From Cedecea selenatireducens (GTDB lineage: Bacteria > Pseudomonadota > Gammaproteobacteria > Enterobacterales > Enterobacteriaceae): a DNA stretch of 64,000 nt. A program made the position numbers and the translations under genes. Shown piece after piece: positions 53,510-60,744 of the stretch. The notes beneath the pieces were generated by a model. It searched no databases. It was not told where the DNA came from and worked only from the letters and a program-made list of their open reading frames with translations. The stretch spans positions 10,780 to 74,779 of the forward strand of contig NZ_JBHIKW010000016.1 in NCBI RefSeq assembly GCF_042138895.1. The letters run 5' to 3'. Within the stretch, counting starts at the first letter, position 1. Every line of letters starts with the position of its first letter.

Positions 53510-55444
53510 ATGCTTCAGGATAACCCGCTGCTCGCGCAGCTAAAACAGCAACTGCATTCCCAGACTCCACGCGCTGAAGGTGTGGTAAAAGGCACGGAAA
53601 AAGGGTTCGGCTTCCTCGAAGTCGACGCCAATAAAAGCTACTTTATTCCGCCGCCGCAGATGAAAAAAGTGATGCACGGCGACCGTATCAGCGCCGTCAT
53701 TCACACCGATAAGGACCGTGAGTCTGCCGAGCCGGAGACGCTTATCGAGCCCTTCCTGACGCGTTTTGTTGGCCGCGTCCAGAAAAAAGACGATCGCCTG
53801 TCGATTGTGCCGGATCATCCGCTGTTAAGAGATGCGATTCAGTGCCGCGCCGCACGTGACGTCAGCCATGACTTCCAAAACGGTGACTGGGCGGTGGCTG
53901 AGATGCGCCGCCATCCGCTGAAAGGCGACCGCGGTTTTTACGCGGAATTAACCCAATTTATTACCTTCGGCGACGATCATCTTGCGCCGTGGTGGGTGAC
54001 ACTGTCACGCCATAACCTGGAACGTGAAGCGCCGGACGGCGTGGCAACCGAAATGCTCGATGATGGCCTGGTGCGTGAAGATTTAACCGCGCTGGACTTC
54101 GTCACCATCGACAGCGCCAGCACCGAAGATATGGACGATGCGCTGTACGTTGAAGAACTGGCCGACGGCAAGCTGCAGCTGACCGTCGCCATCGCCGACC
54201 CAACGGCGTGGATTGCCGAAGGCAGCAAGCTCGACGGCATCGCTAAAGTGCGTGCTTTTACCAACTATCTGCCTGGCTTCAATATCCCAATGCTGCCGCG
54301 CGAGCTGTCAGACGATCTTTGCTCGCTGCGCGCCAACGTTGTCCGCCCTGTCCTCGCCTGCCGCATGACGATTGAGCAGGACGGCGCGATTGCCAGCGAC
54401 ATTCATTTCTTCGCCGCCAACATCGAGTCTAAAGCCAAACTGGTTTATGACGAAGTGTCTGACTGGCTGGAAGAGAAAGGTGACTGGCAGCCGCAGAGCG
54501 AAGCGGTTGCGAATCAAATTCGCCTGCTGCAGCGCGTTTGCCTGGCTCGCGGGGAATGGCGTCATACCCACGCCCTGGTCTTCAAAGACCGCCCGGACTA
54601 CCGCTTTATTCTTGGTGAAAAAGGCGAAGTGTTGGATATCGTGGCCGAGCCTCGCCGCATCGCAAACCGCATCGTTGAAGAGTCGATGATTGCGGCTAAC
54701 GTCTGTGCCGCCATCGTGCTGCGTGAAAAGCTGGGCTTCGGCGTTTATAACGTTCATACCGGCTTCGATCCTGCCAGTACTGAACAGCTGGCCGCTATGC
54801 TGCAAACTCACGGCATCACCGTGGACGCGCAGGAAGTGCTGACCCTGGACGGCTTCTGCAAGCTGCGTCGCGAGCTGGACGCACAGCCAACCGGGTTCCT
54901 CGACAGCCGCATTCGCCGCTATCAGTCGTTCGCCGAAATCAGCACCGAACCTGGCCCGCACTTCGGCCTTGGGCTTGAAGCTTACGCGACGTGGACTTCA
55001 CCGATTCGTAAGTTCGGCGACATGGTTAACCATCGCCTGCTGAAAGCCATTATTAAAGGCGAAACCGCGGTTCGCCCGGCGGAAGAAACAACAATTCAGA
55101 TGGCAGAACGCCGCCGCCTGAACCGCATGGCTGAACGCGACGTTGGCGACTGGCTGTACGCCCGCTACCTGAGCCCTAAAGCCGGCACCGATACACGCTT
55201 TGCGGCGGAGATTATCGACGTCAGCCGTGGCGGGATGCGCGTCCGCCTGGTTGAGAACGGGGCGGTTGCGTTTATCCCTGCGCCATTCATCCACGCGGTG
55301 CGTGATGAGCTGGTTTGCAGCCAGGAAAACGGCACCGTGCAAATCAAAGGCGAAGTCGTTTATAAAGTGACCGACGTTATCGACGTGACCATTGCGGAAG
55401 TTCGCATGGAAACCCGCAGCGTTATCGCTCGTCCTGCTGCCTGA
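53510..55444 (+). CDS. rnb: Exoribonuclease II
   Basis: RNase II degrades single-stranded RNA from the 3' end. The 644-residue length equals that of E. coli. Domains are two cold-shock domains (about 20-180), the RNB catalytic domain with the Asp cluster in DSASTEDMDDALY (near 201-210), and the C-terminal S1 domain (about 560-640, RGGMRVRLVENGAVAFIP). A strong terminator follows. It lies upstream of rpfR/pdeR as in E. coli. Confidence 0.97.
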   Translation: MLQDNPLLAQLKQQLHSQTPRAEGVVKGTEKGFGFLEVDANKSYFIPPPQMKKVMHGDRISAVIHTDKDRESAEPETLIEPFLTRFVGRVQKKDDRLSIVPDHPLLRDAIQCRAARDVSHDFQNGDWAVAEMRRHPLKGDRGFYAELTQFITFGDDHLAPWWVTLSRHNLEREAPDGVATEMLDDGLVREDLTALDFVTIDSASTEDMDDALYVEELADGKLQLTVAIADPTAWIAEGSKLDGIAKVRAFTNYLPGFNIPMLPRELSDDLCSLRANVVRPVLACRMTIEQDGAIASDIHFFAANIESKAKLVYDEVSDWLEEKGDWQPQSEAVANQIRLLQRVCLARGEWRHTHALVFKDRPDYRFILGEKGEVLDIVAEPRRIANRIVEESMIAANVCAAIVLREKLGFGVYNVHTGFDPASTEQLAAMLQTHGITVDAQEVLTLDGFCKLRRELDAQPTGFLDSRIRRYQSFAEISTEPGPHFGLGLEAYATWTSPIRKFGDMVNHRLLKAIIKGETAVRPAEETTIQMAERRRLNRMAERDVGDWLYARYLSPKAGTDTRFAAEIIDVSRGGMRVRLVENGAVAFIPAPFIHAVRDELVCSQENGTVQIKGEVVYKVTDVIDVTIAEVRMETRSVIARPAA

Positions 55445-55463
55445 GGCTGATTTAACCCCACAA

Positions 55464-55490
55464 AGCCGGGCGCTCTGCCCGGCTTTTTTA
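55464..55490 (+). terminator. Terminator of rnb
   Basis: AGCCGGGC and GCCCGGCT form an eight-pair stem with a five-base loop, followed by TTTTTT. It begins about 20 bases after the rnb stop. Confidence 0.88.
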
Positions 55491-55563
55491 TACCCGCGAT
55501 CTCATTGTGTCGATATATTGCACATTCTCTGCAAAAACAAGATCTTTTCCTCTTTAACGGGGC

Positions 55564-55600
55564 TTTAACATCGGCTTTCTATTGCTACTATAAATAGTAG
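55564..55600 (+). promoter_or_regulatory. Candidate rpfR promoter with a palindrome over the -10 region
   Basis: TTTAAC (55564-55569) and TACTAT (55587-55592) are 17 bases apart, a plausible sigma-70 pair. The -10 element is inside a perfect palindrome, CTACTAT-AA-ATAGTAG (55585-55600), about 40 bp before the start codon. A repressor bound here would block the promoter. Both assignments come from the sequence only. Confidence 0.45.
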
Positions 55601-55638
55601 ATTTAGGTGATATTTTTCCCTGAGGCTCAGGAGCAAGA

Positions 55639-57630
55639 ATGAAAGACGATTTGGAGCAGAACCTGCTTTATCGTTATCTGGGGACTACCAGCCCATACTG
55701 GCGTTTACCGGCTGACAGTAATGCCCTACAGCTGGCGGCCAGCGAGGATTCAGACACCGGTCAGGTCGTGGCGCTGGAAGCCGCCCAGGCCGACGAGATT
55801 CGGCAGATGACGGTGATCACCTCCAGCCTGACCATGTCTCTGTCGCTATTCGGCATTGAGGTGCCGGTGCATATGGTTGGCCGCAAAGTGTCTAAACGTG
55901 AATGGGCAGGCACCGCCTCGGCCTGGCACGATACCCATTCGGTGGCACGAGACCTGGTGCAGGGCCTCTCTTTTGCCGAACAGGTCGTCTCCGAAGCCAA
56001 TTCGGTGATAGTCATTCTTGATAAGCAGGGAAATATTCAGCGTTTCAACCGGCTAAGCGAAGAGTACACCGGGATGAAAGAGCATGAAGTTATCGGTCAG
56101 AACGTTTTTAAGCTGTTTATGAGCCGCAGTGAAGCCGCCGCCTCCAGGCGCAATATCAGCGGATTTTTTCGCAACGGCAGCTCCTATGAGGTTGAGCGCT
56201 GGGTAAAAACCCGCAAGGGCCAGCGGCTGTTTTTGTTCCGCAATAAGTTTGTGCACAGCGGCAGCGGCAAAAACGAAATCTATCTGATTTGCTCCGGCAC
56301 CGACATCACCGAAGAGCGTCGGGCTCAGGAGCGCCTGCGGGTGTTGGCCAACACCGATACCATCACCGGCTTGCCTAACCGCAACGCAATTTATGACCTG
56401 ATAACCGACGCCATAGAAAAACGTGGGGATACCCAGGTCGGCATCGTTTATCTGGATCTCGACAACTTTAAAAAAGTGAACGATGCCTACGGCCACATGT
56501 TTGGCGATCAGCTGCTGCAGGCCGTTTCGCTGGCGATTTTAAGCTGCCTTGAAGAAGGCCAGGTGCTGGCTCGCCTCGGCGGGGATGAATTTATCGTGCT
56601 GGCGACCAACACCTCGCAGGGCTCGCTCGAGGCGATGTCTTCCCGCATTTTAACTCGCCTGAAACAGCCGTTCAGGATTGGCCTGATTGAGGTCTACAGC
56701 GGCTGCTCACTGGGTATTTCCCTGGCTCCGCAGCACGGCGACGAGCGCGAAAATCTGATTCGCAATGCCGATACGGCGATGTACACCGCCAAAGAGAGCG
56801 GCCGCGGCAAGTTTTGCGTGTTCTCTCCGGAGATGAACCAGCGGGTCTTTGAGTATCTGTGGCTGGACACCAATTTACGTAAAGCGCTGGATAACGATCA
56901 GCTGGTTATTCATTACCAGCCGAAAATGACCTGGCGCGGTGAAATCCGTAGCCTGGAAGCCCTGGTGCGCTGGCAATCACCGGAACGCGGGCTGATCCCT
57001 CCCCAGGGCTTTATCTCCTACGCCGAAGAATCTGGCCTGATTGTGCCCCTTGGGCGCTGGGTGATGGTTAGCGTCGTGCAGCAGGTGGCAAAATGGCGGG
57101 ATAAAGGCATTAATTTGCGCGTGGCGGTCAACGTTTCCGCCCGTCAGCTTGCCGACCAGACCATCTTTAGCGATCTTAAGCAGGCGCTGAAGGATCTGAA
57201 TTTTGAATACTGCCCGATTGACGTTGAGCTGACCGAAAGCTGCCTCATCGAAAACGAGGTGCTGGCGCTGTCGGTGATTAAGCAGTTCAGCCAGCTGGGC
57301 GCGCAGGTTCACCTTGACGACTTCGGCACCGGCTATTCGTCGTTATCGCAGCTGGCCCGCTTCCCTATCGATGCCATCAAGTTGGATCAGTCTTTTGTGC
57401 GCGACGTGCATAAGCATTCAGTGTCCCAGTCGCTGGTGAGAGCCATTGTTGCCGTGGCGCAGGCGCTGAATTTGCAGGTGATCGCCGAAGGCGTGGAGAA
57501 CCAAAAAGAAGACGCCTTTCTTACCAAGAACGGCGTCAACGAACGGCAGGGTTTTCTGTTTGCCAAACCAATGCCCGCAGCCGTATTCGAGCGATGGTTT
57601 AAGCGCTATCAGGCCAGAACAAAGCGCTAG
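55639..57630 (+). CDS. rpfR: DSF receptor and cyclic-di-GMP enzyme RpfR (PdeR/YciR orthologue)
   Basis: The 663-residue protein has four parts: an N-terminal domain (about 1-95) matching the RpfF-interacting (FI) region, a PAS domain (about 110-225), GGDEF at 314-318 in RLGGDEF, and EAL at 440-442 in LEALVRW with DDFGTGYSS downstream. Both enzyme motifs are intact. E. coli PdeR is the orthologue, but it has no rpfF partner. In RpfR systems, binding of a cis-2-unsaturated fatty acid by the PAS domain raises c-di-GMP breakdown, and the FI domain binds and restrains RpfF. Here rpfF is convergent and touches the gene. An AGGAG site precedes the ATG. Confidence 0.92.
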   Translation: MKDDLEQNLLYRYLGTTSPYWRLPADSNALQLAASEDSDTGQVVALEAAQADEIRQMTVITSSLTMSLSLFGIEVPVHMVGRKVSKREWAGTASAWHDTHSVARDLVQGLSFAEQVVSEANSVIVILDKQGNIQRFNRLSEEYTGMKEHEVIGQNVFKLFMSRSEAAASRRNISGFFRNGSSYEVERWVKTRKGQRLFLFRNKFVHSGSGKNEIYLICSGTDITEERRAQERLRVLANTDTITGLPNRNAIYDLITDAIEKRGDTQVGIVYLDLDNFKKVNDAYGHMFGDQLLQAVSLAILSCLEEGQVLARLGGDEFIVLATNTSQGSLEAMSSRILTRLKQPFRIGLIEVYSGCSLGISLAPQHGDERENLIRNADTAMYTAKESGRGKFCVFSPEMNQRVFEYLWLDTNLRKALDNDQLVIHYQPKMTWRGEIRSLEALVRWQSPERGLIPPQGFISYAEESGLIVPLGRWVMVSVVQQVAKWRDKGINLRVAVNVSARQLADQTIFSDLKQALKDLNFEYCPIDVELTESCLIENEVLALSVIKQFSQLGAQVHLDDFGTGYSSLSQLARFPIDAIKLDQSFVRDVHKHSVSQSLVRAIVAVAQALNLQVIAEGVENQKEDAFLTKNGVNERQGFLFAKPMPAAVFERWFKRYQARTKR

Positions 57631-58496
57631 CCTGCTTTACGCAAAGCCGTCGAGGTGTGGCGGTTTTGAAGCTGCACCAGTCGTTCCATATAGGCGAGAT
57701 CTTTGGCCTCAAGGCAAAATGCGGCGTCCACCCAGTCTTCGGTGATATCCATCAGCTCCGAACGCGGCAGCTGCAAAACACGCTGCCGCGCGCGCAGCAT
57801 CGCCTTCACGCCGTTTAGCTTAGGCTGCAGGGTATCGATGAAGGTGCGCGTGGCCAGGTATCCCTGACCCGGCTCAAACAGCTGATCCACCAGGCCATGC
57901 TGGTGGTACCATTCTGCCGTGTGTGACTCACCTTTATAAATCAGCTCTTCAGCAAGCTTCATCCCGGAACGGCGCGCCACCAGAGAATAAGCGCCCATGC
58001 CGGGAAACAGGTTGAAGGCAATTTCCGGGAAACCCAGTCTGGCATCACGCTGTGCCAGCAGGAAATGGTGTGCTAACGCCGCCTCAAATCCTCCACCAAG
58101 CGCGCTGCCCTCCACCATCGCCAGGCTGATGGCACCGGTATCAAAACCACGGGACGCAGCGTGTACGCAGTCAACGCAGGCCCGTGCGTAGGCACGCAGC
58201 GCTTCACGACGCCCGTTCCGAATCGTTTCAACAAAAAAGCCCAAATCGCCGCCGGTATTGTACATTCCGGGGACCAGCGAGCCGGTGACCCAGAAATCAA
58301 CTTTAAATCCGGCCTTCTGGACGATATATCCCAGATTCATGATTTCCTCTATTAGTCCGTGATTAAAGCAGGGGCGCGGGCGGGCACGAAGCATCATCCA
58401 GACGGTACGGCGTTCTTCTTCGTAATATCCAGACAGTTGTGTGAAACGTGCAGTATCGGTAAAGAGTTTGCAGGTTGGTTGGTTGATAACTGTCAT
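57627..58496 (-). CDS. rpfF: DSF synthase RpfF (crotonase fold)
   Basis: The 289-residue protein, the family length, makes cis-2-unsaturated fatty-acid signals from acyl-ACP by joint thioesterase and dehydratase action. The two catalytic glutamates of RpfF are present 20 residues apart: Glu138 in LGGGFEAAL and Glu158 in FPEIAFNLFPGMGAYS. The N-terminal WMMLRARPRPCFNHGLIEEI and GSLVPGMYNTGGDL segments match DSF synthases and not ordinary enoyl-CoA hydratases. Its stop codon shares bases with the rpfR stop. GAGG precedes the ATG by eight bases. Related pairs are known in Burkholderia and Cronobacter; E. coli and Salmonella lack rpfF. Confidence 0.9.
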   Translation of the reverse strand: MTVINQPTCKLFTDTARFTQLSGYYEEERRTVWMMLRARPRPCFNHGLIEEIMNLGYIVQKAGFKVDFWVTGSLVPGMYNTGGDLGFFVETIRNGRREALRAYARACVDCVHAASRGFDTGAISLAMVEGSALGGGFEAALAHHFLLAQRDARLGFPEIAFNLFPGMGAYSLVARRSGMKLAEELIYKGESHTAEWYHQHGLVDQLFEPGQGYLATRTFIDTLQPKLNGVKAMLRARQRVLQLPRSELMDITEDWVDAAFCLEAKDLAYMERLVQLQNRHTSTALRKAG

Positions 58497-58718
58497 AGCC
58501 AGATCCTCATAAAATGAATGTGCGGTAATCGCAGGATCAGACTAATCCACGGCTGTTGTTTGATGAATGTGGAGCCGAGATTAATAATTAATGCTTATAT
58601 GTTGTTCGATAATTTATTGAAGAATAAGGCGAGGATTTCACCGTCTGCCCTTCTCTTTAGCGGCTATTTTTTGCATTATGGACGAATGATTCACTCGCCA
58701 TTACCGACAGGATTAACA

Positions 58719-58901
58719 ATGCCAACACTGGATCCGCAGCAGCTTGCCAAACGTATTGATACCGTGCTGGATATTTTGGTCGCTAAAGATTATGCCTCCG
58801 CGATAAATAACCTTGAGATCCTCAAAGCCGAATTGCTGAGCGTAAATAACGACGGGAATAAAAGCGACGGCGAGCAAAAAAAATCGCCCTGGGAAATCTA
58901 A
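58719..58901 (+). CDS. yciZ: UPF0509 small protein YciZ
   Basis: The ATG at 58719 has AGGA six bases upstream and gives 60 residues beginning MPTLDPQQLAKRIDTVLDIL and ending SPWEI, as in E. coli YciZ; the open frame extends further upstream without similarity. The protein is small, soluble and mostly helical. Function unknown. In E. coli it neighbours yciT; here the fsaA/ybiYW cluster lies between them. Confidence 0.9.
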   Translation: MPTLDPQQLAKRIDTVLDILVAKDYASAINNLEILKAELLSVNNDGNKSDGEQKKSPWEI

Positions 58902-58914
58902 CGCGTTAAGAAAT

Positions 58915-58943
58915 AAAAGCAGCCCGTCACAAAGGCTGCTTTT
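58915..58943 (+). terminator. Terminator of yciZ
   Basis: AAAAGCAGCC and GGCTGCTTTT form a ten-pair stem 13 bases after the yciZ stop, with the T run inside the stem end. It may also serve fsaA on the other strand. Confidence 0.75.
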
Positions 58944-59038
58944 CACTTTCATACATCAGCGCCGAATCCGCTCCAGCGTTTTGCCACCTGACGAACGCCA
59001 ACTGCGTAAATGCCAGCGCAGGACGGTGGCTTTTCAGA

Positions 59039-59701
59039 CTACAGCGTTAGCGATCCAAACGCGCCCTGCCAGTCTTTCTCAAATCCGCCAATCGCCGCCG
59101 TTACCGCCGGGGTGACCAGGATTTGTTCGACCACATCAAGAGGCAGCGTAATAGCTTCACAGCCGGCCAGAAGGCATGACATCGCCTGGTGCGGCGTGCG
59201 GAAGCTGGCCGCCAGCACCTTCGAGTCGGGCGCATGCAGCGTTAAAAGCTGCTGCAAATCCTGCACCATCTGAATGCCGTCTCCGCCCTGCGCATCCAGA
59301 CGGTTCACATACGGCGCAACATATTCAGCTCCCGCCAGCGCGGCCAGCAGCCCCTGCGCCGCGCCATAAACTGCCGTACCCAGCGTTGGAATACCCAGTA
59401 ACTTCAGCTGCTTAAGCGCCACAAGACCTTCCGGCGTGGTCGGCACCTTCACCACCAGCCCCGGCACCCGCGTCGTTAACAGCTGCGCCTCTTTCACCAT
59501 TTCATCAGCCTGGCTGGCAATTACCTGCGCGAACAGTTTGCCTTCGCCGCCCAGCGCATCCTGTAAGGCAGGAAGGACTTCCCACAGGGAAATCCCGGCT
59601 TTGGCAACGATGGAAGGGTTGGTGGTTACGCCCTGCAGCGGCAGAACCCGGGCCAGACGCTTAACGGCGGCAACATCAGCGGTATCTAAATACAGTTCCA
59701 T
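59039..59701 (-). CDS. fsaA: Fructose-6-phosphate aldolase
   Basis: Fsa is a transaldolase-like class I aldolase that cleaves fructose 6-phosphate or 1-deoxy sugars, with dihydroxyacetone or hydroxyacetone as the ketone part. From the ATG at 59701 (GGAG upstream) it is 220 residues, the family length; the frame extends eight codons further. The Schiff-base Lys85 is in VVKVP. The GTAVYGAAQGLLAALAGAEY and YVNRLDAQGGDGI segments are diagnostic. It is divergent from ybiY-ybiW; in E. coli fsaA also stands beside ybiWY. The E. coli paralogue FsaB is the other possibility. Confidence 0.9.
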   Translation of the reverse strand: MELYLDTADVAAVKRLARVLPLQGVTTNPSIVAKAGISLWEVLPALQDALGGEGKLFAQVIASQADEMVKEAQLLTTRVPGLVVKVPTTPEGLVALKQLKLLGIPTLGTAVYGAAQGLLAALAGAEYVAPYVNRLDAQGGDGIQMVQDLQQLLTLHAPDSKVLAASFRTPHQAMSCLLAGCEAITLPLDVVEQILVTPAVTAAIGGFEKDWQGAFGSLTL

Positions 59702-59766
59702 TACGCTCTCCAGAATTAGAGTCATCTCTCACTGCCGGCATCATAACCTGACTGTCGATTGTTTAG

Positions 59767-59780
59767 CTGATCAATATCAA
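59767..59780 (+). promoter_or_regulatory. Candidate FNR box upstream of ybiY
   Basis: CTGATCAATATCAA matches TTGAT-N4-ATCAA at nine of ten defined positions. About 24 bases downstream is a -10-like TTTAAT (59804-59809), which would place the FNR site near -41.5 of the start point. Control by FNR fits an oxygen-sensitive glycyl-radical enzyme. Confidence 0.6.
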
Positions 59781-59839
59781 TATAACTTTTCATTCGAAAG
59801 TAATTTAATTTACGAAAGAAAGCAAAAAGAGAATATCTC

Positions 59840-60739
59840 ATGCTGTTCAATATTCAGCGTTACTCTACCCACGATGGCCCGGGGATCCGCACGGTTGTCT
59901 TCCTGAAAGGATGCTCTCTGGGCTGCCGCTGGTGCCAGAATCCTGAAAGTCGCGCCCGGAAATGCGACGTCCTGCTGGACCGCCGCTTGTGCCTTTCCGG
60001 CTGCGATCTTTGCCAGCAGGCCGCACCAGATTCCGTTTCTCGTGTTGGAGATGAGTTGATCATCGCTCGCGGCAGGCTTAACGAAGGCACGGTAAACGCG
60101 CTCCGGGACTGCTGCCCAACGCAGGCTTTAACCGTCTGTGGAGAAGAAAAAACGGCGGAGGCCATCATGGCTACCGTGCTGCGCGACAAGCCTTTTTACG
60201 CCCGAAGCGGCGGCGGTATTACGCTGTCCGGCGGTGAACCTTTTATGCAGCCAGAACTGGCAAAAGAGTTGTTGCAGCTCAGCAAAGATGCCGGCCTGAA
60301 TACCGCCGTGGAGTCCTGCCTGCACGTACCGTGGAAATACATTGAGCCTTCGCTGCCCTTTTTAGATCTGCTGCTGGCCGACCTCAAACACGTAGACAAA
60401 GCGCGCTTTCAGCAATGGACCGACGGCAATGCTGAACGCGTAATGGATAATTTCCGCAGGCTCGCGGCTCGCAATGTAGAAATGACCATTCGCGTACCGC
60501 TGATTCCCGACTTTAACGCTGATGAAGGCTCTATTCGCGCCATCAGCGATTTTGCCGCCGACGAGATTGGCGCGAAGTCCATCCATTTTCTGCCCTATCA
60601 CACCTTAGGAATCAATAAATACCATCTGCTGGGTCAGCCCTATCTGGCCGCCAGCAAACCGCTCGATGCGCCCGAACTTCTTCAATTTGCCGAACAGTAC
60701 GCCAGCCAAAAAGGCATGACCGCCTGGATTAGAGGATAA
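59840..60739 (+). CDS. ybiY: Glycyl-radical enzyme activating protein (YbiY type)
   Basis: The 299-residue radical SAM enzyme places the glycyl radical on its partner YbiW by using S-adenosylmethionine. The radical SAM motif is CSLGCRWC (Cys25, Cys29, Cys32). A second Cys-rich segment (Cys51, Cys55, Cys58 and the Cys91-Cys92 pair) resembles the extra cluster domain of these activases. GGITLSGGEPF is the SAM-binding GGE motif. It is followed after five bases by ybiW, so the two are an operon, probably oxygen-controlled. Confidence 0.92.
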   Translation: MLFNIQRYSTHDGPGIRTVVFLKGCSLGCRWCQNPESRARKCDVLLDRRLCLSGCDLCQQAAPDSVSRVGDELIIARGRLNEGTVNALRDCCPTQALTVCGEEKTAEAIMATVLRDKPFYARSGGGITLSGGEPFMQPELAKELLQLSKDAGLNTAVESCLHVPWKYIEPSLPFLDLLLADLKHVDKARFQQWTDGNAERVMDNFRRLAARNVEMTIRVPLIPDFNADEGSIRAISDFAADEIGAKSIHFLPYHTLGINKYHLLGQPYLAASKPLDAPELLQFAEQYASQKGMTAWIRG

Positions 60740-60744
60740 TCATC

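Noticed and set aside
57627..58496. An ordinary enoyl-CoA hydratase as the identity of this gene.
   Set aside because: The length, the Glu138/Glu158 pair, the extended N-terminus and the position beside rpfR all favour a DSF synthase.
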